In this document: positions 22,001 to 31,482 of the stretch, one piece after another
How the letters are laid out: the number at the start of each line of letters is the position of its first letter
Numbering within the stretch: position 1 is the first letter of the stretch
Source of the DNA: Gliomastix tumulicola
Lineage: Eukaryota > Ascomycota > Sordariomycetes > Hypocreales > Bionectriaceae
Assembly: GCA_001599755.1 (NCBI GenBank)
Contig: BCHX01000002.1
Coordinates: 4,012,330-4,076,329, forward strand
Length of the DNA: 64,000 bases
Direction of reading: 5' to 3'
Made by a program: the position numbers and the translations under genes
Notes under the pieces: generated by a model
Database searches by the model: none
Told to the model about the DNA's origin: nothing
Seen by the model: only the letters and a program-made list of their open reading frames with translations

Positions 22001-22302
22001 TGATGGCGGGATGCCCTGCCGTGGTTGGCACGCTCTGGGACGTGACGGACCGGGACATTGACCGGTTCGCCGGGCGTGCGTTTGAGAACTGGGGCCTGTT
22101 CCCGCGGGAGACGTTCAAGGAGCAGGAGCTCAAGAAGAAGAAGGCGGCGGCGGCGGCGACGAGCGAGGACGAGGGCCGGCTGGACGGCGGTGTGACGGGG
22201 TCTGTGGTTGAGGCCGTGGCGGCGGCGAGGAACGTGTGTCGGTTCAAGTTTCTCAACGCCGCGGCGGTGGTTGTATATGGTATTCCGGTGTATCTGGACT
22301 GA
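16084..22302 (+). CDS. ESP1: separase (peptidase C50)
   Basis: The protease cleaves the cohesin kleisin Scc1/Rad21 at anaphase onset and is held inactive by securin; the Aspergillus homolog is BimB. One exon encodes 2,072 residues, a usual size. The first 1,700 or so residues are helical repeats with an Ala/Lys/Arg/Thr-rich low-complexity linker at about 1270-1330. The C-terminal protease domain is intact: catalytic His1925 in YFGHGGG and Cys1952 in FLMGCSSAAL, followed by GTLWDVTDRDIDRF. A short Lys/Ala insertion lies near the end (about 2019-2025). An in-frame TAG directly precedes the ATG, so the start is firm. Two tiny upstream ORFs sit in the leader. Confidence 0.96.
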   Translation: MASLQSQADAIKDAVSSLSTCTTTTVVTLRNLLQLESSDGTSTATKSAARPPKTPSKSRSRAVTVTASEEGLSSRDRTKLATHIINVAIKSLTEATKTPVPTSPSKNEQSQKSPTRRTLRRSVSTPLSPLQARTLNRVATSPTVATKTSKAAAGTNSSLATQYQPTVECVRLAFACLRSLKGPVTPDQTDFQIDVGATTLVSKLIGLGLHDPAIKELSSLKRRLEKGNGTQAEGFQPADLLNFGELVSQHSLSVVIACQTQALRLIAASNRPKNVEGALSHMKESCPSSPINTLPKLAGSDKAAAAKSARQLAAFSQILLAMGPSVSSNEDTVAMEPRLSVTPAVAFEIQSLAFRMQLKWWELAGHQGKIDDELLSPYSRCVRCFLRRYGAMDVAGYALLSGSFKGISTMYLAQNYQPKETGDSPIASIYTSLGSAAHTTHRYSDAHSWYIRMRVILKADGVASVRFCSNSARILAASVKTSSAKDEDPSSLLEEVSSTLGGPLSGSSQDVNDLLESALLARRSVAGVLGGRDGATALSEKSRQSMQDFLLMFPRFLMRWLGTPPAKEASAKHILQFDQRRQVVTQCINQVLDGAMVVVKTQIASSPDFAAVDEVLRDCAALIENVSDPTLSTSKAGQLSGYYIKISSLYFFLFSQLRKLKKDASKADKKNMLHALSRSIDAVKDAPRADKETAQLAGKLEMMASVCKGMGRTEDAAKALRSICTNMVEDGILAQVADALSHQPPRRAWITSDKTMALSRTLRSMAKLDNSLNDWTFFLPEAERAAVLEHLLQVTTEDGEAKALQLHDTRVSALLRIFTADRYPIRRFRVLLMLLFHNIGEEEVSREITTLLEQTLRYAQQKNVAEDSGLMPYIAHLRNQHSSLLAMRSDPFAASTLQECVFSWSAMVQSCSSGDDIAATVDDPDDFLTHLHALDQLAGLKGESRLQLSIQELCVKVTQICAKPTDDNAIVYQCQLASQYVETGLLIQASRVLEEVEQLLGKKKKLSPRAMVNFHLAQAGYLAGMDQIGEAMTCLLKASEIHSTSTKTWSSSQSQATLLRSNASLALSNVALRKGDIQEALGCIRLSVKWLCAEWNALNGPSMDAPTKGARSLAESVLGKPITDAKPAALGSRLWIWAGPLVKSLMQISSVYAHIGMYPETCYFAKTALNVAEGTASPLYLSMTNAWLGSVYVRSGKMEDARSHLEAASKHLPAEVCAARVQLASRLGELWQSVGEMEKSDEHFTIAEQTSRLLDGLCHTAETPEETKEPAKATAAAARAKASTARVAAARSTRTTRARPAATTAKTPVQKRTTAAKSKALATKAAPSLPRDTYQASLLASIIVSRAMGYMHQQDWSSVVSILETVKDLPKLALAQCQEKLILATKQITSSMNDMAHDPVYSVIQDSTISFPAVCSGGDKGSARRASVSQSPARKGRTGQSPKERGLPAFMGGLKQAQEALLEAQACAMIAGDNGMLHRISTLLQSTALALAATAPSKEKAMIRADLTTVAVDLARNATWRREIQTLELPSLDSNSVQLASADPLVEKMAGLSLASDMSAFQNDFIELVPEKWSVISLSLSEHGHDLCITKFQAGHGPFTLRLPLERANSRDADSDVFNFEHGREELLDIIKLANETSHSAKSLSSKAGKSGWWDQRHELDGRLKTLLETIESTWFGGFKGIFSQHQRRPDLLARFQTSFHNILDRNLPSRSRAPRGKSAAKTPPINLDPRVLDLFIGLGGAAEPDLDLDEAMNDLLYFVVDILQFHGERNAYDEIDFDAMVVETYDALKAYHQAASKPGNQREDGAHTILVLDKSLHAFPWESMPCLQGLPVSRVPSLACLRRLLLEAKPASMDVEGKPKGHYVSPNSGTCILNPSSDLKNTQAYFEPAMTSLGSWTSHIDKKPEEEAIEKALRKSDVFLYFGHGGGAQYIRAKTIRKLEKCRPATFLMGCSSAALTEAGEFECYGQIWHYMMAGCPAVVGTLWDVTDRDIDRFAGRAFENWGLFPRETFKEQELKKKKAAAAATSEDEGRLDGGVTGSVVEAVAAARNVCRFKFLNAAAVVVYGIPVYLD

Positions 22303-22841
22303 TGCCAGCCAGGATGGAGAAGGCGGTTCTTTCTGTTTATATTGTTCGATAGACTGGGCACAGCGTGGAGCTGGTGGTTGATTTCTTAGATGGCAGGCGA
22401 GCATTGTTGTTACGGCCATAGCCAGAGGGCGTTTGTGTTTTGAATACATGACACTTTATGATAATGGCATCATACGGTCTATCTTTTATTGGTTCTTCGT
22501 CCCTTCTACAACAACCCGGACAACTTGATAGCCTGTGTGTAGACAGCAGAGCACCGTACGGAGGATGAAGACTTCCATCAGTGGTGGTTATGGTCTATGA
22601 TGGTCTTCGACCCATTGCCTCCTTGTTCCCGGCATCTAGAAGGAGTACACTGAGGTAGGATGCGGTGTTGTAGACATAGAGTGAGGAAGGCTGCTCAGGC
22701 ATGAAGGGAAGAGGGGTTGTTGCATAGGCATACATGCATATAGGTGGGGTATCAAGCTCGACGATCAAGCGGTCGCCTACACGTCGCCAAGTACGTCCGT
22801 CTCCTCTCCATCATTGGCAAACCCTGAGCCCCAGGCGCATC
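22303..22841. other. separase 3' region and intergenic
   Basis: The stretch contains T-rich sequence and no gene. An ATG at 22734 is in frame with the next gene and may be its true start. Confidence 0.4.
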
Positions 22842-23906
22842 ATGATGCTGCGTCCAGACACGACCCAGGACGCCAACGGGGCTCCCATTCCGCTCGCCAC
22901 GAGATCTCCGTTCCGCCGAGACCATCGTCCATCAGAGGCCATCCGCCGAAGCGGCTTTGGGTCTCTGGGGAGCTCCCAACCCCGTGATGGCTTTCAGCCT
23001 CGAAATACGCCCCTGAACTTGGACGGATCTCTCGAAGCGAGAGGCCGGTACTGTTACGAGATATCCGCCCCCGAAGGCGTCGACATCCTGACCCGTTTTG
23101 AGCCTCGGGAAGAGGGACAGGAGGAGGTGGTGGCGTTTACCGAGGCCATCAGCTCTAGTCTAATCCGCAATGCGACCGAGTACGATGGGCGTGGCCGGAT
23201 CATGTCTGTTTGGCAGAATGAACGACCAGATCACCGTGGGTCCATGCCTGGCTCCCGCCTGCCGAAGCCCAGTGGTCACTATGCTGGTGATGGTCAGTCC
23301 TCACGTCCAAGTCCAAGTCCAAGTCCAAGTCCAAGTCACAGGGAGTCTCCCATCCCACAAGACAGAGACCTGGAAGACAGGGCTTCAAAGAACGAGGACC
23401 CTGCATGCTCCACGGGGACGGTATCCGGTTCAGGAGCGTCGAGTGTCCTTCCCGTCTCCCTTGCGGAGAAGACGCACATATTCCAATCGAGGCAAAAGGG
23501 AGAAGATTCTCCTGCCGACACACGATATAGGAACGTGGAGGATGACACTGCCTCGAAAAACCTGGATGCCGCCGTATCATTAAGAGAGGGGCTGAGAACC
23601 ATTGGCGAGTGGCCCTGGATGAGACAGGCCGACTTCAGCAGTGTCACTGGCGCCACGTTCAGGGGCGGCTGGACTGCATACTGCTTCCGCGGCAGCCTCT
23701 ACGCGTGGGTCGAGGTGAGGCCTGCAAGGAACAGTGAAATGGTGGTTAGATCCCACCCGAAGCAGTTTGTTGGGCGCGATTGGTCGGTGCTAGAACAAGG
23801 CGGCTCTGAAGCCGACGCAGCACCAGTTGGTAGTCCGTGCGACAGCACGGCTTACTTCTTCAGCAGCAAGTCCCATGTTAGGATGATATTCCGAATGCCT
23901 AGGTAG
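22842..23906 (+). CDS. unknown protein with Ser-Pro repeats
   Basis: An open frame of 354 residues runs from the Met-Met pair at 22842, or 390 residues from ATG 22734. I prefer the shorter form only slightly; the bases in between include an intron-like GTACGT..CCCAG, but splicing there leads to an early stop. The protein is polar and probably largely disordered. A (Ser-Pro)4-5 run at roughly residues 155-165 is encoded by a hexamer repeat, and a more structured C-terminal segment contains GGWTAYCFRGSLYAWVEVR. No domain is recognised, and there is no signal peptide or membrane segment. It could be a lineage-specific protein or a spurious frame; the tryptophan-rich C-terminus argues for a real gene. 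Confidence 0.45.
   Translation: MMLRPDTTQDANGAPIPLATRSPFRRDHRPSEAIRRSGFGSLGSSQPRDGFQPRNTPLNLDGSLEARGRYCYEISAPEGVDILTRFEPREEGQEEVVAFTEAISSSLIRNATEYDGRGRIMSVWQNERPDHRGSMPGSRLPKPSGHYAGDGQSSRPSPSPSPSPSHRESPIPQDRDLEDRASKNEDPACSTGTVSGSGASSVLPVSLAEKTHIFQSRQKGEDSPADTRYRNVEDDTASKNLDAAVSLREGLRTIGEWPWMRQADFSSVTGATFRGGWTAYCFRGSLYAWVEVRPARNSEMVVRSHPKQFVGRDWSVLEQGGSEADAAPVGSPCDSTAYFFSSKSHVRMIFRMPR
23301..23338 (+). repeat. hexamer repeat (CCAAGT)n coding for Ser-Pro
   Basis: About five tandem copies of a six-base unit lie inside the unknown protein gene. Confidence 0.7.
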
Positions 23907-24538
23907 AGCAATATGTGCTGAAAACGCCATCACGCTGAAAAGGAAAATAGCTTGTGACCACTTAACGATGCGATGATACCTCAGCCCCCTAAGGATATGC
24001 AGGAGGGATGGAACACATGACCCCTTCATGAATGCCGATATCGACACATGGAAGAGGTCTAGACCTGATAAGAAACGCAGCTTTACTACTATAGTAGAGC
24101 AGTGTAAGCTTCACGCAGCCCTGCGTCGGCATTCCAACGCACGCGGCTGCGGCCTGGCCGCTCTCTACCAACCTCACTTATCAGCTATTACATACTTACC
24201 TACTTAAGTATCTAACTAAGCAGGTAACAGCACGGGACACTTGTCCGTAATTTCCTTTTTGCTTATCGGAATGCGCGTCACCTGGATGGAATCATGCGAC
24301 AGGCGATATAAAAATGATGCCTCATTTGGCAGGATCTCGTATCGCTCGCATTCGTCCCGTTCCCGAGATGCACGATCGGCTCTAGTACCCGTTGGTCGAT
24401 GCCTTCAACTAGCCAAACCACTATAAGTCAACAGCATCACTCCCGCCTGTCACTTGCAAATATGGCATCTCTATCAGACCCTGCTCCCAGTTGTTTACCT
24501 CCATTTTGTACATACGCGACTCCCCCATCGCCACCACC
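23907..24538. other. intergenic with hydrolase promoter
   Basis: No gene is seen. TATAAAAA at 24307-24314 is a plausible TATA box for the hydrolase gene, about 225 bases before its ATG. Confidence 0.4.
24307..24314 (+). promoter_or_regulatory. TATA-like element
   Basis: TATAAAAA upstream of the alpha/beta hydrolase at 24539. Distance and orientation are plausible; there is no further support. Confidence 0.3.
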
Positions 24539-25603
24539 ATGACTGACTGGTACGACGCCGAGCAGGGCAACGCAGAGCACATCCTCGCCCTGCCCAACAA
24601 CCGCCAGCTCGCCTACGCCCACAGCGGCCCTGTCGCCTCGCGCACCGTCGTGCTCTTCTTCAGCGGCCTCATGAGCGTCGGGACTGCCCGCGACGTGCCC
24701 CAGCCCTGCCGCGATGTCAACGCCCACTGGATCGCCCCGACGATCCCCGGTGCTGGCAACTCGAGTCCAAGGTCCCCAGGGGAAGCATACCACGTCGCCC
24801 TCGCTCAAGACATCACCGCTCTGCTGAACCACTTGCATCCAGACGGGATCGACACCCTACACATCGCCGGCGGCTCCTACGGCACCGTCCAGGCCCAGAT
24901 GCTCTACGGCGCCAGCTACGACCTGTTCCCCCTGGGCCGCAACATCGCAGGCTGCATGCTCCTCGCCGGCTTCTCCCCCTTCCGGCACCACAAGACCTAC
25001 GCCAAGACCCTCACCTGGCAGAACTGGTTCTCCGTCGGCCCGCCCGCGCACCTGATCCCCTTCCACCTCCTGCAGCGCCTCGCGGCCACCGTCATCGCGT
25101 CCAAGCTGCGGACCGTCGCCGGCGCGCAGGACTTCTTGCGCCAGATGCTCTTCTCGCACATGGACGAGGCCGAGAGGCGCAACCTGGAGGCCTACCTGCG
25201 GAAGAAGAACCGCAGCGAGGCGGAGTTCCTGGAGAGCATGGCGCGGGGCGCCATCAAGGCCTGTCTTATCTGGGACGGGTTCTATGAAGTGAGCGACGTG
25301 CTGCACTCGGACTGGGGGTTCGCGCCGGCGACGTTGGATGAGGAGCATGCGTCGAAGCCTGTCCTGATTGTCGGATCGGAGGGGGATCATCTGGGAGGTA
25401 GTACGAATGGCTGGATGGCCGCCAACTACAAGTCTTCGACGCTGAAGATCATTCCGGGTGGTCACATCTCCGCGTTGTATTACATGGACGATCTGTGGAG
25501 CGAGCTGTTGGATTGTAAGTGACGGCCACAATCCATTCCATCCAAGGCGTGAAGTTTGCTAACCCAACTGTTATCAGTGTCTAGGTCGAATTCGGCTAAT
25601 TAG
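24539..25603 (+). CDS. alpha/beta hydrolase
   Basis: Two exons, 24539-25514 and 25578-25603, encode 333 residues. The ATG has a good context (CACCACCATGACT). The intron carries GTAAGT, CTAAC and ATCAG; ignoring it would end the protein two codons later at 25522. The last exon adds only eight residues. A classical triad is visible: nucleophile Ser113 in GGSYG, Asp283 in GSEGDHLGG and His309 in PGGHIS. The segment after the nucleophile forms a helical cap region. There is no signal peptide, so a cytosolic enzyme is likely. The substrate cannot be told from sequence. The gene converges with the FAD oxidase, 194 bases apart, so a shared substrate context is possible but unproven. Confidence 0.82.
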
Positions 25604-25797
25604 ACGGCGGAAAAGACAGGAGACCCTCGGTGCAACTACAGTATATTATGTTGACTAAGTAGTACCTAGCATTAGAACCAAACATCGCTTGCTTTCGTAT
25701 AAACTTCACCCTATCAATAAGCCTCCTCATACCCCTATCGAATGAAACCTCAAGTACTTCAGACATATCTCAAATAAATGTTGGAGCAGCACGCTCT

Positions 25798-27285
25798 TCA
25801 AGGCTTCCACCCGCCAGTGCGGTCACGGAAGAGACCGTCAGGGTCATACTGGGCGGCTACCGAAGCAGCAAGAGCCCTCTTCGCCGGCTTCAGCCGGCCA
25901 AAGTAATCCTGGCGGAAGTTTGCATAGTTGGCAAAGAGAGGGAGGTACACATTGTCGGGCAGCGTTCCATCGGCTTGGAAGTCGAGGATGCGATTGCGGA
26001 TGCCAGTGTAAGTGTCTTCGATCTTATCGGCCATGAGATCAAAGGGGCCTGGCAGGAAGCTGTAGTTGATCTCGATGATGAGCTTGTCCACATCTGGCTC
26101 AGCGGCGATGAGATCCTCACTGTTGGCCTGAGCCTTCTCAGCAATGGTCTTGGGGAACGGCTGGTACGCGATGGAAGCGACGATTCCAGGGATCAGAAGG
26201 GTGGTGGCCGATGTGTCTCGCCAGTGGGTGTGCAGACTGTCGAACACCTCTTCCCAGGCATCCTCAGACGGAAGCGGGATGGTCTCGGTTGCAATGTGGA
26301 CAGTGGAAGCAGGTACAATGACCCAGTTGCTGGTGGCCATGAGCTGCTTGTATGACTGAGTGTGCAGGGTGTTTGTGATGGGGCCAATGTCGGTGAAGTT
26401 CTTGAACATGTTTGCCGGAGGCGTTGGGCCATCGTAGAATAAGAAAAGAATCCACGAGTCAACCAAGTTGACGTTGGTGCGCTCAGCAGTAACGATGACA
26501 GCCGCCTTGTCGTCTGTGTTGTACTCCGTAAAGTCGCGGACAGCCTTGAGCAGCTTCTTGTCCTTGTCAGGAGTCCGAACGAAGATCAAGTTACCGCCAT
26601 AAACGTCCCCTTGGGGCTGCCCTTGGAGGACGTACGTCGTGACGATACCAAAGTTGTTGATGCCGCCCTTGAGGGCAACAAAGAGGTCGGGGTGTTGGGT
26701 CTCCGAGACTGTGATGATAGAGCCGTCGGCCAGCACGACCTCATACTCAAGAACGAGAGATGCAGACCACCCGTATTGGGCCGACATATAAGATAGGCCG
26801 CCACCGAGGATCAAGCCACCAATGCCAGTGTTCCCGATGCGGCCGCCAACGAACGTCCAGCCAGTGCCGTCGAGTGCCGCAGAGATACTGTCAAGCCTCT
26901 GGCCAGGCCCGGCTCTGATGATACCCGTAACGGGATCGAGAATGACATGGTCGAGTCTAGCTGTGGAGATGAGTGGACCGCCGTCGACACTCGACCAGTA
27001 CTTGTTGGGGTTGTGACCTCCGGACTTGACAGCCCAGTTCTCATCAGTGTCCTTGAGAATGTTGATGACGGCGGCGACCTCCTGGGCACTCTCAGGGAAG
27101 ATGATACAAGAGGGATGGAGGAGAGAGTTGGACTCAGACCAATAATCGTTCTGCTCCGATATGTATGACAGATGAAGGGGTCTGGCAACGTCGACAGTGG
27201 TAAGGCTTTCTACCAAATCGCAAGTGTCTGCCGCGACCAGTCCTGCCAGGAGGAACGAGGCCAAGGCGCCTCGAAAGAAGAACAT
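25798..27285 (-). CDS. secreted FAD-linked oxidase (berberine-bridge type)
   Basis: A single exon encodes 495 residues. A signal peptide is clear (about residues 1-19, MFFFRGALASFLLAGLVAA). The PCMH FAD-binding domain follows, with His91 in KSGGHNPN as the expected attachment point for covalent FAD and GGRIGNTGIGGLILGGG for the cofactor pyrophosphate. The cysteine that forms the second FAD bond in true berberine-bridge enzymes is absent here, as in many fungal members, so flavin is probably attached once. The C-terminal BBE segment is present (NYANFRQDYFG and AQYDPDGLFRDRTGG). Such enzymes oxidise sugars or secondary metabolites. The promoter faces right into a 2-kb gene-free stretch. Several potential N-glycosylation sites fit secretion. 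Confidence 0.87.
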   Translation of the reverse strand: MFFFRGALASFLLAGLVAADTCDLVESLTTVDVARPLHLSYISEQNDYWSESNSLLHPSCIIFPESAQEVAAVINILKDTDENWAVKSGGHNPNKYWSSVDGGPLISTARLDHVILDPVTGIIRAGPGQRLDSISAALDGTGWTFVGGRIGNTGIGGLILGGGLSYMSAQYGWSASLVLEYEVVLADGSIITVSETQHPDLFVALKGGINNFGIVTTYVLQGQPQGDVYGGNLIFVRTPDKDKKLLKAVRDFTEYNTDDKAAVIVTAERTNVNLVDSWILFLFYDGPTPPANMFKNFTDIGPITNTLHTQSYKQLMATSNWVIVPASTVHIATETIPLPSEDAWEEVFDSLHTHWRDTSATTLLIPGIVASIAYQPFPKTIAEKAQANSEDLIAAEPDVDKLIIEINYSFLPGPFDLMADKIEDTYTGIRNRILDFQADGTLPDNVYLPLFANYANFRQDYFGRLKPAKRALAASVAAQYDPDGLFRDRTGGWKP

Positions 27286-29416
27286 GATTCCTCTCTAAAG
27301 TGTAGGGGAGTGCGCTGGTATAGCAGAGGGTGTGAATCTTGCAGAAGATGGAGTTGGTTCCAAGGGGCCTGGCCGCTGGGAACTGGAGGGGGGAGTTGTC
27401 CCCTTTTTAAGCACACGGAGCGGGTGTCTCCCTCCCTCCCATCCAGCTTCGTTTCCTCCAGGCGAGTCCCAGCCGCAGGTGGCCTCTCATCACAACCCCA
27501 GGTCCCAGGCTTGAGCTCGCGTAGAGTTGACACCCCACCTGTCATGTATGTAATACATGCTAAGCGAACAAGGTTCGGCCTGCCTGCATCAGGCAGCGCG
27601 GCTAGGAGGGTGCCAGTCAGAGGAAGCAATCAGATAGGCTCCCCCTGGTCTATGGTCACACCGATAGCGGCCAAGATGACAATGCAGAATATATAACGGT
27701 TAAACCTTACCAGGTTCAGGTCGTTTGGAGGGCCGCGGATCGGTCTTATTCGAGGAACAGGGCCCATGCGGCCGCGAGAAAACAGCGGCTTCGTGTGTGA
27801 ACAGACAACAATCACTTCCTGATTCTTCATTCTGGGTCCTGCTCATGCAAGTCGTCGTCAGCGGCGTCGTCGCTTTGGGTGTGAAGCTCTGCCCATCTGC
27901 GGCTGAAGGCCGGGGGCCCAGTCGTTGATGGGGATTTGACAGCCTGACGTGACAAGGATGGTGTGGAATATTGAAGTTAGATTGTCACAACAGATGTGCT
28001 GCCAATGCTTGTCTCTTCCTTTGAGCTGACATAGGGGTTGACGAGAGGTTGAAAAGTCTGTAGACAAAACGGCGCACTCGTATCTGTATCGACTAACGTT
28101 TCCCGCGGATAATGCGAGGGGCAATTCCCAAGACGCAGTCAGACCACGGTTACATTGAATTGCATCCCTGACCGTGGACTTGGAGGGCAGTTAATATGTC
28201 GACTTCATCCGTACGTGCCTCAACATGTCGACAGATGCGTTGGCAAGCGAACCACTCTAGTCCGAGTTGTGGCATGAGGAGTGGCGTCCAAGAGGAGCAA
28301 TGTGATGAGGATGTCCGCAACCAGAGCCTGATTGGCCTCTTGTCAGTGGATAGCGAGATGTCATGCTAGTGACATGGACGCTTGGCTGCATACGGCCAGA
28401 TTGACAGCCGTTGGATAATCTGGCGAGGGTTGCCTGACACGGGTAGGCGGTGAAGATTCCCCGGCAGGTTCAAGGAGTCAGACGCCCCAGGTTCACGGAG
28501 GGTACGAGGTGTCTTTGCAGTGCCATTTTGTCACACTGCCGTCATCGTGCTTGAAAGTATTGAGAAAAGGTATCCGCCGCTCCCGCGTCGTATCAAATGA
28601 CCTGAAGGAGGCGTCCAGGCGTATTTCATGGGGGGTTGACGAGGCGAGGTTGGGGCGGGGAATCAGGATGCCTGTCTTCCTTGTCTTCCTTGTCTTCCTT
28701 GCCCTGGACACTTTCTCAGCCTGCGGAAGGTGGCTCAGCTGGCACTTGCCTTGCGTGACAGTCCAGGTACCCAAACGAGGAATTCATCGTGGTTCGCTCT
28801 TTCCTCCAAATTCATATCGCCTATGCTTGGTTGTTCAGAGACGATTCGGGCAGGCACGATCGGTGAACTTTTCTCAAACCAGTCGATAGGAGTACCTTGC
28901 ACTGAATGCCTTCGTAAATTCGGGCTCAATCCTGTGCCGTGCCCCAGCCCAGCAGATTCAGCAAAACCAAAGATGCCCCTGTCGGACTATTTTTCCAGCT
29001 GCAGCTGTGCTGGAGGTCCTCCGTGTAAAGATGAGATTCCCCGGTCTTTATTGATTACCTTGACGTCTCCAGCGGCTCCACTCTGCCCCCCGTATCGGCA
29101 GTATTTCTCCATGGGACCACCGTCGACCCAGCTCTGGTCACATTCATCCATGCCGTCGCCTCCTCCAGCCAATGTCGAATCGTCGATGGACGAGATTTCG
29201 CCAGGGAGTCACTTCTATATCCGATGCCGCCCTCTTAAGATCCTCCGCTCGTCGCCAATAGCGTCGCAATTTGCAGGCTAAAATCAACGTTCTCGTCAGG
29301 GGTACCACTGCCTCAGGAAAATACTACCCCCCCCCCCCGCCAGGAATCGATACGACGTTATCTCTGCGCCTGACGCCCAAACGGCCAGCTCTCAGGTGCC
29401 CATCGCATCACCAATC
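27286..29416. other. intergenic, about 2.1 kb
   Basis: The left end is the oxidase promoter. A nine-base repeat (CTTCCTTGT, about three copies) lies near 28673-28700 and a C-run near 29329-29340. ORFs at 28509-28889 and 28730-29281 overlap each other and have no recognisable pattern. No gene is supported. Confidence 0.45.
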
Positions 29417-30826
29417 ATGGCTGCTGTCACTTGGAGGCCTACGGCGAGGAGCCTTGGTCAACATTCCTTCAAGCCAATATCGATTCGCTGTGGGTCGGTA
29501 CACTCCCTCTCACAGAATGGACGTGGGCATGGACGAGCCCACAGCTGCCGTCCTCTAACGGGAGTCTCTCGGGTGACAGTGGCTAGAAACCCCTCTCCCG
29601 ATTTCATGCGCAGACCTTGGTTGAAAACTCAGCTTTTCTCTTTTTCATCTTCATCGTCGTCCTCCTCCTCCTCCTCAACAACATCTTCATTATCACAGAG
29701 CACCCATGACCAGCGCAAGTTCCCGGCCTGGTTCGTCCGCGGGGGCACATCAAATGGCCTCCTTGTACATCGGGACAGCCTCCCGCCACAGGACCAATGG
29801 CACACCGTCCTTCCTGCCGCCATGGGCTCACCCGACCAGTATGTCCGTCAGCTGAATGGCATGGGCTCGGGCATTTCCTCCACCTCCAAGGTCATGGTCT
29901 TGGGTCCTTCGTCCCGTCCAGAGCTCGCCCCTGTCGAGTACACCTTCATTCAAGTGGGTATCACCGATGGAAAGCTTGACATGGCTGGCAACTGTGGCAA
30001 CATGTCGGCGGCCATTGGACCAGTGGCATGGGACTGGGGCCTCGTGACTGAGGCCACCGCCAAGATTGAGTGCGACGAGAATGGCGAGCAGTGGGCAACA
30101 GTGCGCATGCTTAACACCAATACGTCCAAGGTCCTGGTCGCAAAGTTCAAACTGGTCCGTGACGCCCCCTCCCAATACTCGCCCGATGGATCATATGCTC
30201 TGGATGGTGTGCCTGGGTCTGGATCCAAAATCACGATGAGCTTCCTGGACCCAGCCGGAGCCAAAACGGGCAAAGCTTTACCGTCAGGCAATGCCATCAA
30301 CGAGCTCCAGTTGTCTGATGGAAGCACTATACCAGCCTCTCTGGTCGATGTCAGCAATCCTGGTGTATTTGTTACAGCAGAGAGTCTGGGCATCAATGAC
30401 ACCGAGGCTCTAACGCCCGGCGCGGTCGAGGCTAATTCAGAGCTCAAGGCACGTCTAGAGGATATTCGCCGAGCCGGCGCCTCAAAGATGGGATTGGACC
30501 CCGATGTAGAGAGCGTCCCCAAGATCGTGATCCTCTTCCCGGCACCAGCAGACTCGCCCACTGTCGACATCCGATGCCAGGCACTATCAATGGGGCAAGC
30601 ACATAAGGCCGTTCCTCTCACACTGGCCCTATGTCTCGGCGCCGCCACACACATTCCCGGGACCATTGCACACACGATTGCTGGTGGAAAGGCTGAATCG
30701 ACGGTTACCATCGGTCACCCGAGCGGCACATTAGACGTCGGAACAACAATGAGCAACGGCAAGCTTGTCTCAGCAGAGCTACTCCGTACTGCCAGAGTGC
30801 TGATGAAAGGAGACGTGTATTACTAG
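29417..30826 (+). CDS. PrpF-like (DUF453) isomerase
   Basis: A single exon encodes 469 residues from ATG 29417; the frame opens earlier only with GTG. ATG 29606 is an alternative start. The family has the diaminopimelate-epimerase fold, and known members isomerise 2-methylaconitate (PrpF) or 4-oxalomesaconate. Signatures seen are FVRGGTSNGLLVHRDSLP, GMGSGISSTSKV, MAGNCGNMSAAIGP with the conserved Cys, and near the end HPSGTLDVG. The N-terminal 100 or so residues precede the domain and contain Arg-rich sequence then a poly-Ser run encoded by a TCN/TCC microsatellite. The arginine-rich start suggests mitochondrial import. The real substrate in this fungus is not predictable. Confidence 0.85.
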   Translation: MAAVTWRPTARSLGQHSFKPISIRCGSVHSLSQNGRGHGRAHSCRPLTGVSRVTVARNPSPDFMRRPWLKTQLFSFSSSSSSSSSSSTTSSLSQSTHDQRKFPAWFVRGGTSNGLLVHRDSLPPQDQWHTVLPAAMGSPDQYVRQLNGMGSGISSTSKVMVLGPSSRPELAPVEYTFIQVGITDGKLDMAGNCGNMSAAIGPVAWDWGLVTEATAKIECDENGEQWATVRMLNTNTSKVLVAKFKLVRDAPSQYSPDGSYALDGVPGSGSKITMSFLDPAGAKTGKALPSGNAINELQLSDGSTIPASLVDVSNPGVFVTAESLGINDTEALTPGAVEANSELKARLEDIRRAGASKMGLDPDVESVPKIVILFPAPADSPTVDIRCQALSMGQAHKAVPLTLALCLGAATHIPGTIAHTIAGGKAESTVTIGHPSGTLDVGTTMSNGKLVSAELLRTARVLMKGDVYY

Positions 30827-31482
30827 TACGTACTACGTAGCCGTTACCTACTACTTATTCAAGCAACCTTCCTGTCGTGTAACCTTGCTTCACGTGGTGT
30901 CTCGGTCCGAGCCGTCGCTGTCTTTTAAGCTTCTGAATACCTGCCCGCAGATCGATAATTCGAGACAATACGAATACTCCAACGAACCACGATCGAGTCT
31001 GAGCAGGGGTTGGAAGTCCTACCTGTACGAGTACTCGTACCGACTGCTATGGAGAAGGCTGTCAGCTTGGCGGTGGGAGGGCCCTATTTTATTTCCGACA
31101 CAAACACATGTGCTCATGACCTGTTCTACTACTAGTGCGTCACGAACTAATGAGGGCTCGCATTAGAGACCGATTGAGAGATTTACCCCTTCTAATTCTA
31201 CGAGCGAGAGGGGTGACAGAGATGGGGCACAGAGGGGACCATCGACTCTCCTGTCCCGGAGTCCAGAATTTGCCAGTAAGCCCTCCTTTTCCACCTCCCA
31301 CTCTGGTACCAGATCTCCCGCCGAGATTCCTCCGGGTTCCCCAGACCGGCCGGTGCTACGCCATATGCAGAACTGACACACAGTCCTTTCGTACGACTAC
31401 TGCGCACCCTTGACGTTTCGATTCTTACAAGCATTGCAGATAAGAGACGGCCCCGATTGGTCCGGCCTCGGGTCTCCTTCCA
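30827..31482. other. intergenic
   Basis: No gene or named motif is seen between the PrpF-like gene and the Fungal_trans_2-like gene. It should contain the promoter of the latter. Confidence 0.4.

Noticed and set aside
29950..30711. Minus-strand ORF of 253 residues
   Set aside because: Antisense to the PrpF-like gene, which has clear family motifs.
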